Source: Pseudonocardia asaccharolytica DSM 44247 = NBRC 16224 | GTDB taxonomy: Bacteria; Actinomycetota; Actinomycetes; Mycobacteriales; Pseudonocardiaceae | DNA length: 64,000 nucleotides | Reading direction: 5' to 3' | Assembly (NCBI RefSeq): GCF_000423625.1 | Contig: NZ_AUII01000015.1 | Span: 1-64,000, forward strand | In this document: positions 17,589 to 26,461 of the stretch, piece by piece | How the letters are laid out: every line of letters begins with the position of its first letter | How positions within the stretch are numbered: position 1 is the first letter of the stretch | The notes under the pieces: generated by a model | What the model saw: the letters and a program-made list of their open reading frames with translations, nothing else | Told to the model about the DNA's origin: nothing | Database searches by the model: none | Translations under genes and position numbers: made by a program

Positions 17589-18860
17589 ATGGGATTGGGC
17601 TCACGGGTCGTCGCCTGGTTCGGACGCAGGTACCTCGCACGATCCCGGAACCACGGCTTCGCACTGTCCAGGCTCTCCTACTTGCCCAGCGCCACGCTGA
17701 TGCCGTTGCGGCGAATCGGTCTCGACCCCGTCCCTGAGCTGGGACGCAAGCGCCGCGCGGAGCCGATCAGCAAGCTGAAGGTACCAATTGGACTCAATAC
17801 GTGGCTGGTGACCGGCCACGAAGAGACCAAGGCAGTGCTCGGCCGTACGGAGGGATTCAGCAACGATTTCGACCATCTGGTTGGTAACACCGGAGTTACC
17901 GCGGAGCAGAATCCGGGTGGCCTGGGATTCTCCGATCCGCCGGTGCACACCCGGTTACGCCGTTTGCTCACACCGGAGTTCACCCGACGCAGGCTGGCCC
18001 GACTCGCACCGAGAATCGATGCGATCGTCGCCGATCAGCTCGACGCGATGGAGGCGGCGCGGCAACCGGTCGATCTGTGGCAGGCCTTCGCCCTGCCCAT
18101 CCCGTCGCTGACGATCTGCGAGCTGCTGGGGATTCCCTACGCCGACCGGGCCGACTTCCAGCGGTTGAGCACCGCTCGGTTCGACCTCGTCGACTCCGCG
18201 GACTCCCCGCTGAGCGCGATCTCGGAGTCACTCGACTACCTGCGTACGGTCATCGAGAAGAAGCGTGGAGCTCCGGACGACGGCCTGCTCGGCATGCTGA
18301 TCAAGGAACACGGTGACGAGATCGACGACGAGGAGCTCACCGGGCTCGCCGACGGCCTGCTCACCGGCGGGTTCGAAACCACCGCGAGCATGTTGGCCCT
18401 CGGTGCGCTGATGCTGCTGCAGAACCCGGAGGCCGCTGAGCTGCTCCGCCGCGACGACGACGCAACCACGCCGTTCGTCGAAGAGGCGCTGCGCTATCTG
18501 ACGGTGGTCCAGGTGGCCTTCCCCCGCTTCGCCACGCAGGACATGGAGATCGCCGGGGTGCAGATCTCCCGCGGGGACGTGGTGTTGTGCTCGCTCAGCG
18601 GTGCCAATCGCGACGACGCGCTGGGCGCCGGCATGGAGAGCTTCGACCCGTCGCGGCGACCCACCTCGCATCTGGCGTTCGGCCACGGCATCCATCGCTG
18701 CGTCGGCGCGGAGCTGGCCCGGATGGAGCTGTGCACCGCCTTTCCCGCGCTGGTGCGCCGGTTTCCCGCGATGCGCCTTGCGGTCCCACCGGAGAAGCTG
18801 GCGTTCCGCAAGACCTCGATCGTCTACGGGCTGGAGGCGCTGCCGGTGCTGCTGCGATAG
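17589..18860 (+). CDS. Cytochrome P450
   Basis: A 423-residue soluble bacterial P450. The I-helix oxygen-activation motif is GLLTGGFETTASM, the K-helix ExxR is EEALRY, and the heme-ligand loop FGHGIHRCVGAELARME carries the axial Cys. Other family landmarks are FSDPPVHTRLRRLLTPEFT in the C-helix and DLWQAFALPIPSLTICELLGIPY. It needs an external ferredoxin and reductase; none is adjacent. The ATG at 17589 fits best, although two in-frame TTG codons precede it. The next gene is an acetoacetate-decarboxylase-family protein 87 bases downstream and may share the transcript. Substrate unknown. Confidence 0.94.
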   Translation: MGLGSRVVAWFGRRYLARSRNHGFALSRLSYLPSATLMPLRRIGLDPVPELGRKRRAEPISKLKVPIGLNTWLVTGHEETKAVLGRTEGFSNDFDHLVGNTGVTAEQNPGGLGFSDPPVHTRLRRLLTPEFTRRRLARLAPRIDAIVADQLDAMEAARQPVDLWQAFALPIPSLTICELLGIPYADRADFQRLSTARFDLVDSADSPLSAISESLDYLRTVIEKKRGAPDDGLLGMLIKEHGDEIDDEELTGLADGLLTGGFETTASMLALGALMLLQNPEAAELLRRDDDATTPFVEEALRYLTVVQVAFPRFATQDMEIAGVQISRGDVVLCSLSGANRDDALGAGMESFDPSRRPTSHLAFGHGIHRCVGAELARMELCTAFPALVRRFPAMRLAVPPEKLAFRKTSIVYGLEALPVLLR

Positions 18861-18947
18861 AACCGGGCGGCGCTATCCGATCGCCAGGGACTGTGGCACG
18901 TTCGGGGACGTGGCCCGATACGGTTCTCGGCAAGGGAGCGCTACGCG

Positions 18948-19706
18948 ATGAACACCGCTCCGTACAGCGGAATGGCCGGTGGGGCATGGACGCCGCCCGC
19001 CCCGCAGCTGCTCAAGGACGTCCTGATGCTCATCGTCGGCTACCGGGCCGACCCCGACGTGCTTGCGCAGCTCCTCCCACCCGGGCTCGAGCCGCATCCG
19101 AGCGGCCTGATCCAGATGAACATGTACGAATGTCCCGATCCGGCACAGACGAGCGGCTTCGGTGCCTTCAGCCTCACCTACCTGACGGTGGAGATCGCCG
19201 GTCACGACAGCCAGACCGCGGACGGCACCATGTCGATCCCGGGGCGGTACTGGGTGGGCTACTGGAACAGCTCACCGCGGGTGCGGACCTACGCCCGCGA
19301 GCAGGCCGGCATCCCAGCGCTTCCCGGCGAATGCACCTGGACGCTCGACGGTGATCGTCTGCTGTCCCGGCTGTCCGTCGACGGCACGCCCGCGATCGAG
19401 GTCACGGCGCGGGTCGGCACCGAGGAGATCGGCGTGCTCGGCGGTCACCTGAACTACTACACCCACCGCGAGATCCCGGCCCCGGCGGGCGGGACCAACG
19501 CCATCAGCGAGCTGCTCGAGATCCCGATCCCGTTCGTGGCCCACCTGCGCAACGCCGAGGTCGAAGATGTCACGTTCCGGTTCCGGGAGAGCTCGCCGTT
19601 CGCCCGCCTCGCACCGAACTCGCCGCTGGAGATCGGCGGAGTCCTGCACGGCAAGGTCACCTTCACTTACTCGATGGCCCGTCGCGTGGTCGACTACCTG
19701 GCCTGA
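18948..19706 (+). CDS. Acetoacetate decarboxylase-family protein
   Basis: A 252-residue protein with the ADC beta-barrel pattern: PPQ-type start, LIVGYRADPDVLAQLLPPGLEP, AFSLTYLTVEIAG, PGRYWVGYWNSSPRVRTYARE, then VLGGHLNYYTHREIP and a C-terminal barrel strand GGVLHGKVTFTYSM. True decarboxylases use a Schiff-base lysine in the segment after the tyrosine-rich strand. The corresponding stretch here (RVRTYAREQAGIP) has no lysine, so decarboxylase chemistry is doubtful; many family members are uncharacterised. An RBS-like AAGGGAG lies at good distance. It converges with and overlaps the MFS gene by 13 bases. Confidence 0.78.
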   Translation: MNTAPYSGMAGGAWTPPAPQLLKDVLMLIVGYRADPDVLAQLLPPGLEPHPSGLIQMNMYECPDPAQTSGFGAFSLTYLTVEIAGHDSQTADGTMSIPGRYWVGYWNSSPRVRTYAREQAGIPALPGECTWTLDGDRLLSRLSVDGTPAIEVTARVGTEEIGVLGGHLNYYTHREIPAPAGGTNAISELLEIPIPFVAHLRNAEVEDVTFRFRESSPFARLAPNSPLEIGGVLHGKVTFTYSMARRVVDYLA

Positions 19707-20851
19707 CGATCTCGAGCGCGGGTGAACGGGGCCGTCAGCACCAGCAGCAGCGCTGCCGCGCCGAATGCCGCCCGGAACCCGAACGGTTCCGCGATCGCCC
19801 CGAGGCCGACAGCGCCCGCGGCGGTCCCGGCGTCATAGGCGATGTTCCAGACCGCGCTCGCAGTGCCGTACCGCTGCGGCCCCGCCGCCGCGAACAGCGC
19901 GACGAGCGCGTCGTTCTGCACCAGCCCGAAGCCGAGCCCGACGACGAGCGCCCCGGCCGCCAGCCCGGCCCCGCCGGCGGCCCCGGGTACGCCGGCGGTC
20001 AGCACCTCCGCCGCCATGCCCAGCGCCGCCACCAACACGCCGGGCCACAGCAGCCGCCCGGCGAGACCGCGGCGGTCGACGAGCTCACCGGCGGCCAGCC
20101 GCCCGAGCAGCGCGCCCGCCGCGGTGCCGAACAGCGCGATCGGCGCCACGAGACCGGGATCGGCGGCGGCCAGCGGCAGGAACGTGACGAGTCCGCCCTG
20201 GGCCGTCGAGCAGGCGAGCATGGCCAGCGTCGGACCGACCGCACTGCGCCGCAGCCGCTCAACCCGCTCGGCGGGATGCGACGCCGGGCTGGTCACGGGC
20301 CGCATCCCGATGAACGGCACCAGCAGCACACCCAGCAGCGGCACCGCGCCGGCGAGGAACACCACCGGGAATCCGAGCTGCCCCACCACCGCGACACCGG
20401 CGGGCAGCACAGCGAGCTGCGGCAGCCCGACCGCCAACCCGTAGCGCGCGGTCGCCCGGCCGTGTTCGGACGGCGACACCAGCTCGGCCACCAGCGCGCT
20501 ACCGGCCACCGTCAGGAAGCCGAAGCCGATCCCGCGTACCGCGGAGACGGCAAGCACCGGGCCGAGCTCGGCCGAGACCATGAGCAGCGGCACCGGTCCC
20601 CCGAGCAGCACCAGCCCGGCCCCGAGCACGAGTCGGTGCCCCCAGCGACGCAGCAGCCACGGCACCCCGAGCTGGGTGATCACCGTGGCGAGCAGCAGCA
20701 CCCCGGTGCTCGATCCGGCCCCGAACGCCCCCGAGCCACCGTGCACCACCCATAGCGGCACCACCGGCAGCAGCAGCGCGTACCCACCGAATCCCAGCGC
20801 CGTCGCGCCCAGCATGAGCCGGAACGAGGGGCTGCCCAGCCCCGCCCTCAC
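19694..20851 (-). CDS. Major facilitator superfamily transporter
   Basis: A 385-residue membrane protein with about twelve hydrophobic helices and no large soluble domain. Residues 55-75 (LGVPWLLRRWGHRLVLGAG) carry the loop 2-3 motif (G-x-x-x-R-x-G-x-R). The second half repeats a similar pattern (LLGRLAAGELVDRRGLAGR). The start is taken as GTG 20851 because no ATG fits and the upstream frame is not conserved-looking. The 218-base gap upstream separates it from the divergent DtxR operon. Substrate unknown; small drugs or sugars are typical of the group. Confidence 0.85.
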   Translation of the reverse strand: MRAGLGSPSFRLMLGATALGFGGYALLLPVVPLWVVHGGSGAFGAGSSTGVLLLATVITQLGVPWLLRRWGHRLVLGAGLVLLGGPVPLLMVSAELGPVLAVSAVRGIGFGFLTVAGSALVAELVSPSEHGRATARYGLAVGLPQLAVLPAGVAVVGQLGFPVVFLAGAVPLLGVLLVPFIGMRPVTSPASHPAERVERLRRSAVGPTLAMLACSTAQGGLVTFLPLAAADPGLVAPIALFGTAAGALLGRLAAGELVDRRGLAGRLLWPGVLVAALGMAAEVLTAGVPGAAGGAGLAAGALVVGLGFGLVQNDALVALFAAAGPQRYGTASAVWNIAYDAGTAAGAVGLGAIAEPFGFRAAFGAAALLLVLTAPFTRARDRQAR

Positions 20852-21033
20852 CTGGCGGGCCGCCGCGGGGACGGCCGCGTGGCGATCACCGTAACGCGGG
20901 TGTTTCCGGCCGCGGGCGGGTCGATCACGGGCGCTGGCACGCGAACCAGCCTAGGCCGACGCGTCACGTTCCCGGTGGTGTCTCACTCTGCGACGACGGG
21001 GAGGCCCGACCTTCCGCATGGCCGATACTCCTC

Positions 21034-21084
21034 GTTAGAGTGCACTGAGGCCGGAGTTAGAGGAGACTAATGTCAGAGTTAGAG
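21034..21084 (+). promoter_or_regulatory. Three GTTAGAG direct repeats spaced exactly 22 bases, at the start of the DtxR operon
   Basis: The heptamer GTTAGAG occurs at 21034-21040, 21056-21062 and 21078-21084, each 22 bases from the next (two helical turns). The first two precede the ATG at 21070; the third overlaps codons 3-5. A -10-like GATACT lies at 21024-21029. This arrangement suits cooperative binding of the encoded DtxR/MntR-type repressor on one face of the helix, giving metal-dependent autorepression. The role is inferred. Confidence 0.55.
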
Positions 21085-21765
21085 CAATCTCCCTGCTGCG
21101 GGCTGGTCCGGTCCCCGGCCGTCGAGGACGCGCTGCGCACCATCTACGTGCGCACCGGTCGTGGCGAACAGATCGGCACCTCCGCGCTCGCCCAGCACCT
21201 GAGCGTCACGCCGCCGTCGGCATCGGCGATGCTCAAGCGGTTGACGGCGCACGGCCTCGTCGAACGCGGACGTGACCACCGGGTCGCGCTGACCGCGCAC
21301 GGCGCCGAGCACGCCCGCGACGTCGTTCGCCGGCACCGGCTGCTGGAGACCTTCCTCGCCATGGTGCTCGGGCTGACCTGGGACGAGGTCCACGCCGAGG
21401 CCGATCTGCTCGAGCATGCGGTCTCCGAGCGGTTGCTCGACCGCATCGACGAGTATCTGAAACACCCTGCGAGAGACCCGCACGGGGACCCGATCCCGCG
21501 GCCGGGAACGGAGCACGAGGAAGGCTGGAGCACCCCGCTGGCCAGCGCGCCGGTCGGGAGCCGCTTCCTCGTCGAACGCGTCTTCGACGAGGACGGCGCG
21601 GCGCTGCGTTACCTGGCCGGGCTCGGCATCCACCCCGGTGTCACCCTGGAGGTGACCAAACGCCAGCCGTTCGGCGGTCCGCTGTGGGTCCGGCTCGACG
21701 CCCACCACTCGCACGCCCTCGGCGACCAGCTGGTCGGCCTGGTGGCCGGGCGGGTGGCCTCGTGA
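21070..21765 (+). CDS. DtxR/MntR-family metal-dependent repressor
   Basis: A 231-residue protein with all three DtxR-family parts. The winged helix spans about 10-75 (VEDALRTIYVRTGRGEQIGT, LSVTPPSASAMLKRLTAHGLVE). The dimerisation/metal domain spans about 75-140 (RRHRLLETFLAMVLGLTWDEVHAEADLLEHAVSE, with the metal-binding His/Glu pattern). A C-terminal SH3-like/FeoA domain follows (VGSRFLVERVFDEDGAALRYLAGLGIHPGVTLEV). It would repress the downstream ABC importer when Mn or Fe is sufficient. GGAGA precedes the ATG. Its stop overlaps the GTG of the substrate-binding protein gene. Confidence 0.93.
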   Translation: MSELEQSPCCGLVRSPAVEDALRTIYVRTGRGEQIGTSALAQHLSVTPPSASAMLKRLTAHGLVERGRDHRVALTAHGAEHARDVVRRHRLLETFLAMVLGLTWDEVHAEADLLEHAVSERLLDRIDEYLKHPARDPHGDPIPRPGTEHEEGWSTPLASAPVGSRFLVERVFDEDGAALRYLAGLGIHPGVTLEVTKRQPFGGPLWVRLDAHHSHALGDQLVGLVAGRVAS

Positions 21766-22715
21766 GGCGGCTGCTGGCGGTGCTCGTCGCGCTGGCCGGT
21801 GCCCTCACCCTCGCCGGCTGCACCGCCGAGGCGTCCGGCACGGCGCCGATCACCGACGGCCGCCCGCTGCGGATCACCACGACGACGAACTTCATCACCG
21901 ACACGGTCGGGCGGATCGGTGGCGACCGGCTCGAGGTCACCGGACTGATGGGGCCGGGGGTGGATCCGCATCTGTACCGGGCCAGCGCCGGGGATGTGCA
22001 GGCGCTGCGCGAGGCCGACATCATCTTCTACGGGGGCCTCAACCTCGAGGGCAAGATGGGCGACCTACTCGCCGACCTCGGCCGCAGCCGGACCGTCCGG
22101 GCGGTGACCGACGGCATTCCGCGCGATCAGCTGCTCAGGGGACCCGGGACGAGCGAGGCCGACCCGCACGTCTGGTTCGACGTCACGCTCTGGCAGCACG
22201 CCAGCCGGGCGATCGCCGAGACGCTGGCCGCGGCCGATCCCGGGCACGCCGCCGACTACCGGCGCAACCTCGACGCCTACCTCGCCGAGCTGACCTCCCT
22301 GGACGCCGGGATCCGCGAGCGGATGGCCGCGGTGCCGGCGCCGCGGCGGGTCCTGGTCACCTCCCACGACGCGTTCGCCTACTTCGGCCGCCGCTACGCC
22401 GTTGAGGTGGCCGCCATCCAGGGCATCTCCACCGCCGCCGAGGCCACCACCGCCGATATCGAACGGGTGGCCGAGCTGATCGCGAGCCGTCAGGTCCCCG
22501 CCGTGTTCGTCGAGACCTCGGTGCCCCGCCAGACCATCGACGCGCTGCTCGCCGCGACGGCCCGGCGCGGACACCCCGCGGTCGTCGGCGGGGAGTTGTT
22601 CACCGACGCCGCCGGGGCACCCGGAACGCCCGAGGGCAGCTACCTCGGGATGGTGCGGGCCAATGTTGATCGCATCGCGGACGCGCTGGGCGCGCCCGCC
22701 GCAGCGGGAGGCTGA
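21762..22715 (+). CDS. Mn/Zn ABC transporter substrate-binding lipoprotein
   Basis: A 317-residue cluster-9 (ZnuA/TroA-type) binding protein. The N-terminus has a signal peptide ending in the lipobox LAGC, so it is a lipoprotein on the outer face of the membrane. Metal-ligand regions are VDPHLYRAS (His), DPHVWFDVTLW (His), ISTAAEATTADIERV (Glu) and a C-terminal GELFTDAAG (Asp). There is no His-rich loop, which favours Mn over Zn, but not decisively. GTG 21762 overlaps the dtxR stop (GTGA). Confidence 0.93.
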   Translation: MRRLLAVLVALAGALTLAGCTAEASGTAPITDGRPLRITTTTNFITDTVGRIGGDRLEVTGLMGPGVDPHLYRASAGDVQALREADIIFYGGLNLEGKMGDLLADLGRSRTVRAVTDGIPRDQLLRGPGTSEADPHVWFDVTLWQHASRAIAETLAAADPGHAADYRRNLDAYLAELTSLDAGIRERMAAVPAPRRVLVTSHDAFAYFGRRYAVEVAAIQGISTAAEATTADIERVAELIASRQVPAVFVETSVPRQTIDALLAATARRGHPAVVGGELFTDAAGAPGTPEGSYLGMVRANVDRIADALGAPAAAGG

Positions 22716-22719
22716 TCGG

Positions 22720-23511
22720 ATGCTCATGCCCAGCCCGAGTCCGGGCGCAGCCCCACCCACAACGGATACCGCGGCCCGCCCCGCGGTGGAGGTCCAGGGG
22801 CTGACCGTCTCCTACCGGGAGGCCCCGGTCCTCTCCGGCATCGACGCGCAGTTCCCGACCGGGACGCTCAGCGCCATCGTGGGGCCGAACGGCGCGGGGA
22901 AGTCGACGTTGCTGCGCGCGGCGCTGGGGTTGGTCCCGGCCGAAGCCGGGCAGGTCCGGATCGCCGGCGCGGAGGGCAGGGCGGTGCTCGACCACGTGGC
23001 CTATGTCCCGCAACGGGAATCGGTGGACTGGGACTTTCCGATCACCGTCCGCGAGGTCGTCGAGATGGGCCGCTACCGGGCCACCGGCTGGTTCCGCCGG
23101 GTCGGCCGGACCGACCGGGCGATCGCCAGGGAGTGTCTCGACCGGGTCGGGATGGCCGCGTTCGCGCGGCGGCAGATCGGCCGGCTCTCGGGTGGCCAGC
23201 GGCAGCGGGTGTTCCTCGCCCGCGCCCTCGCCCAGCAGGCCCCCGTCCTGCTGATGGACGAGCCGTTCGCCGGGATCGATGCCCGCACCCAGGCCGACCT
23301 GCTCACGCTGCTGGGTGAGCTGTGCCGGGACGGCGGCTCGGTCGTCGTCGTGCACCACGACATCGCGCAGGTCCGAGCCGTGTTCGACTGGACGCTGCTG
23401 CTCAACGTGCGGGCGCTGGGCTGCGGGCCGACCGCGGAGGTGCTCACCGACTCCGCCATCCACGAGGCCTACCTCGGGCCCGGCGAGGGGACGGTCGTAT
23501 GGGCGAGCTGA
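22720..23511 (+). CDS. Mn/Zn ABC transporter ATP-binding protein
   Basis: A 263-residue ATPase with Walker A GPNGAGKST, a Q-loop in YVPQRESVDWDFP, signature LSGGQRQRVFLARAL, Walker B VLLMDEPFAGID and switch histidine in VVVHHD. The WDFP sequence after the Q-loop is typical of Mn/Zn cluster-9 importers. It starts 4 bases after the binding-protein stop and overlaps the first permease gene by 13 bases, so the genes are co-translated. Confidence 0.95.
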   Translation: MLMPSPSPGAAPPTTDTAARPAVEVQGLTVSYREAPVLSGIDAQFPTGTLSAIVGPNGAGKSTLLRAALGLVPAEAGQVRIAGAEGRAVLDHVAYVPQRESVDWDFPITVREVVEMGRYRATGWFRRVGRTDRAIARECLDRVGMAAFARRQIGRLSGGQRQRVFLARALAQQAPVLLMDEPFAGIDARTQADLLTLLGELCRDGGSVVVVHHDIAQVRAVFDWTLLLNVRALGCGPTAEVLTDSAIHEAYLGPGEGTVVWAS

Positions 23512-24392
23512 GCACCCTGCTGCGCCTGCCCTACACCGACACCGTCGTCGTTGTCGGGGCGGTCGTGCTCGGGGTGACCAGCGGTGTGCTGGGCGCATTC
23601 ACGGTGCTGCGCAGGCGCAGCATGGTCGGCGACGCGGTGGCGCATTCGACCCTGCCCGGGGTCTGCCTGGCGTTCCTGGTCGCCGGGGTGAAGGACGTGC
23701 CGTCGCTGCTGGTGGGCGCCGCGGCCGCGGGGCTGGTCGCGGCGCTGCTCATGGTGGGGATCGAACGGGTCGGGCGGATCCGCCCGGACGCCGCGATCGG
23801 CGTGGTGCTCTCCGGGTTCTTCTGCCTCGGCGTCGTGCTGCTCACCCACATCGGCAGCAGCGGCAACGCCGACCAGGCCGGCCTGGAGAACTACCTGTTC
23901 GGTCAGGCCGCCGGGCTGTTGGAGCGCGACGTCGCGATGATGGGCGCGGTCGGCGGCGCCGGGCTGCTCGTGGTGGTGCTGCTGCGCCGGGCGTTGACCA
24001 CGACGCTGTTCGACCCGGGTTTCGCGGGCGCGATCGGATTGCCCGTGCGGGCGGTCGAGGCGCTGATGACCGGGCTGCTGGTGGTGGCGGTCGTCGTCGG
24101 TGTCCGGGTGGTCGGGGCGATCCTGATGGTGGCGATGCTCGTCATCCCCACCGTCACCGCCCGCCAGCTGGCGGACCGGTTCACCGTGGTGCTTGCACTC
24201 GCCGGCCTGGTCGGCGCGGTGGTCGGCGCGACCGGATCGCTCACCGCCACCAAAGCCGAGCTGCCGACCGGGCCGGTGGTGATCCTGGTGGGGTTCGCCG
24301 TCGTGGTCGCCGCGCTGACGCTGGCCCCCGGCCGTGGGCTGCTGTGGCGCGCGCTGCGCGACCGGCGCAGGCCCGCGGGGCTCCGCTCATGA
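23499..24392 (+). CDS. Mn/Zn ABC transporter permease 1
   Basis: A 297-residue ABC-3 family permease with about eight hydrophobic helices. Family landmarks are GAFTVLRRRSMVGDAVAHSTLPG near the N-terminus and the coupling region GAILMVAMLVIPTVTARQLADRF near residues 200-225. It overlaps the ATPase gene by 13 bases and the second permease by 4 bases. Two different permeases imply a heterodimeric channel. Confidence 0.94.
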   Translation: MGELSTLLRLPYTDTVVVVGAVVLGVTSGVLGAFTVLRRRSMVGDAVAHSTLPGVCLAFLVAGVKDVPSLLVGAAAAGLVAALLMVGIERVGRIRPDAAIGVVLSGFFCLGVVLLTHIGSSGNADQAGLENYLFGQAAGLLERDVAMMGAVGGAGLLVVVLLRRALTTTLFDPGFAGAIGLPVRAVEALMTGLLVVAVVVGVRVVGAILMVAMLVIPTVTARQLADRFTVVLALAGLVGAVVGATGSLTATKAELPTGPVVILVGFAVVVAALTLAPGRGLLWRALRDRRRPAGLRS

Positions 24393-25243
24393 ACGACGAT
24401 GCGGTGATCGTCGTCGTGGCCGGGTTGGTCGCGACGGCGTGCGGGCTGCTCGGCCCGTTCCTCGTGTTGCGCCGCATGGCGCTGCTCTCCGATGCCGTCA
24501 GCCACGCCGTGCTGCCCGGGATCGTCGCCGTCTGGCTGATCGGGCAGACTCGGGCGCCGCTGCCGGTGATCGCCGGCGCCGTGGTCTTCGCCGTGCTCTG
24601 CGTGCTGGCGATCGACGCATTGCGCGCCAGTCGCCTGGTGGCCTCGGACGCGGCCATCGCGCTCACCTTCCCGGCGCTGTTCTCGCTCGGGGTGCTCGGC
24701 GTGACCCGGTTCGCCGAGGGCATCCATCTCGACCTCGACTCCACCATCTACGGCGAGATCGCGTTCACCCCGTTCGACACGATCACCCTCGGCGGGCTCC
24801 CGTTCGCCAGGGCCGCGGTCGTGCTCGCCGTTGTCACTGCGCTGAACGCGCTGTTCGTCGGGCTGCTGTGGAAGGAGCTGAGGGCGACGACGTTCGATCC
24901 CGAGTTCAGCACGGCGATCCGGCTCCGCCCGCGGCTGCTGTCGCGGTTGCTGCTCGGCGCGGTCGCGGTGACGGCGGTCGCCTCGTTCGAGGCGGTCGGC
25001 GCGATCCTCGTGGTCACCATGCTCATCGTCCCGGCGGCGACGGCGTATCTGCTCACCGAGCGACTGATCGTGATGGTCGGGCTGACGGTGGCGGTGGGGT
25101 GGTTCGGGGCCATCGCCGGGCACCGGGTCGCGCTGATGCTCGACAGCTCGATCGCCGGCGCCGTGGGTCTGGTCTGCGTGGCCTGCTTCGCCCTCGCGCT
25201 GCTCGCCAGGCTCGCCTCACGACGCGTCGTGCGATCGTCCTGA
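24389..25243 (+). CDS. Mn/Zn ABC transporter permease 2
   Basis: A 284-residue ABC-3 permease paralogous to the preceding one: GPFLVLRRMALLSDAVSHAVLPG, EIAFTPFDTITLGG, then AILVVTMLIVPAATAYLLTERL. About eight hydrophobic helices. The start overlaps the previous stop as ATGA. It is the last gene of the dtxR-SBP-ATPase-permease-permease operon and converges on the amidohydrolase gene with only 20 bases between stops. Confidence 0.94.
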   Translation: MNDDAVIVVVAGLVATACGLLGPFLVLRRMALLSDAVSHAVLPGIVAVWLIGQTRAPLPVIAGAVVFAVLCVLAIDALRASRLVASDAAIALTFPALFSLGVLGVTRFAEGIHLDLDSTIYGEIAFTPFDTITLGGLPFARAAVVLAVVTALNALFVGLLWKELRATTFDPEFSTAIRLRPRLLSRLLLGAVAVTAVASFEAVGAILVVTMLIVPAATAYLLTERLIVMVGLTVAVGWFGAIAGHRVALMLDSSIAGAVGLVCVACFALALLARLASRRVVRSS

Positions 25244-25263
25244 CGCTGCGCCGTCCGGCCACT

Positions 25264-26400
25264 CTATGAGCCCGCACCCGGACGGCGCAGCGGCAGCTGG
25301 GGAGCAGTGGTGCCCGCCGGGAGCGGGATGCGATAGAGCCGGGCGGCATTGCCGCCCAGGATCGCGTGCCGGGTCACCGCGTCCAGCTCCGCGAACCCCC
25401 CGCGCAGCTGGGCCGGGAAGCGGAAGGTCGCGAACTCCTCCACGAGGCGGCCCGGGCGCATCAGCGGATAGCCGCTGCCGAACAGCAGCCGGTCCCCGCC
25501 GAACGCCTCGAGCAGGGTGCCCAGGGCGCGGGCGGCCGGAAGCGGGCGGATCCGCAGGCCGGCCAGCAGGTCGGTGAGCAGGACGTGAACGTTGGGCAGC
25601 CGGGCCAGCCGGCACAGCCGGGCCGTCGGCAGGCAGGCCGCCCCGAGGACGAACTGGACGCGTGGCAGGGCTCGGGCCAGCTCGCCCAGCTCGGCCGGAT
25701 CGAAGCGGATGCCGGCCGGTCGACGGGCCGCGCGAGTGCGGACCGGCAACGCCGAGCCTGCCCGCACCGGGTCGGCCCACTGCGGCCACCGCGGCCCGTC
25801 GGCGGCCGATCCGGTGGTCGCACGGACCATCCAGTCGGGCTCGTCGGCCCCGGCCGGTGCCGACGGGCCGACGCCGAGGTGTACGACGGCGGCCCCGGAC
25901 TGCTCACAGCGCGCCAGCACGCGGCGCAGCCAGGGCTCGGCGAGGCCGAGCCGGCCTGTCGGACGGCGGGCGGGGGCCAGGTGCAGGCCGCGCAGGTCGC
26001 CGTTACGGACCCGCGCGGCGAGCCCCCTGGCCCCCGCCGAACCCAGGCTCGGGTCGAGCTCACCGGTGAGCACGAACCGTCCGGGCAGCAGCTCGGCGAA
26101 CTCGGCGTGCCAGGTCGTCGGGCTGAACCCGAGCACGAACAGCTCGTCGAGCGCGACGGGCTGCAGCACCCCGCGGTCGACGTGCCCGCCGAGGACGTCG
26201 GCGGTCAGGCCCGCCTCGGTGACCCGGGCGAACTCATCGGCCGTAACCGGCCGGGGCATCCGGTCGAGGAGCCGGTGGCGCCGGTACAGCTCGGCCACGA
26301 ACTCCTCGCCGGACGGCCCGGCCTGGTTGTGCGGGCTGCCGTCCCAGGCATGCACCTGGGCGTCGACCACGGCGTAGCGCTCGGAGGCGACGTGGTACAT
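25264..26400 (-). CDS. Amidohydrolase-2 family protein associated with the monooxygenase cluster
   Basis: A 378-residue metal-dependent-hydrolase-like barrel protein: start VVDAQVHAWDGSPHN (a DxxxH pattern in place of the usual HxH), a middle HLGVGPSAP segment and a late LLFGSGYPLMRP, as in TIM-barrel amidohydrolases of the ACMSD type. A gene of this family follows mimABCD in characterised propane/phenol-oxidising mycobacterial clusters, which supports membership of the operon. It starts 96 bases after the groEL stop, with repeat copy 2 in between. Its substrate and its role in alkane oxidation are unknown. Confidence 0.82.
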   Translation of the reverse strand: MYHVASERYAVVDAQVHAWDGSPHNQAGPSGEEFVAELYRRHRLLDRMPRPVTADEFARVTEAGLTADVLGGHVDRGVLQPVALDELFVLGFSPTTWHAEFAELLPGRFVLTGELDPSLGSAGARGLAARVRNGDLRGLHLAPARRPTGRLGLAEPWLRRVLARCEQSGAAVVHLGVGPSAPAGADEPDWMVRATTGSAADGPRWPQWADPVRAGSALPVRTRAARRPAGIRFDPAELGELARALPRVQFVLGAACLPTARLCRLARLPNVHVLLTDLLAGLRIRPLPAARALGTLLEAFGGDRLLFGSGYPLMRPGRLVEEFATFRFPAQLRGGFAELDAVTRHAILGGNAARLYRIPLPAGTTAPQLPLRRPGAGS

Positions 26401-26461
26401 CTCGGCCTCCTACCAGCGGTTGGTCGGGCGGTCTCCGGCAGCTCATCGGGCACGGACATCC

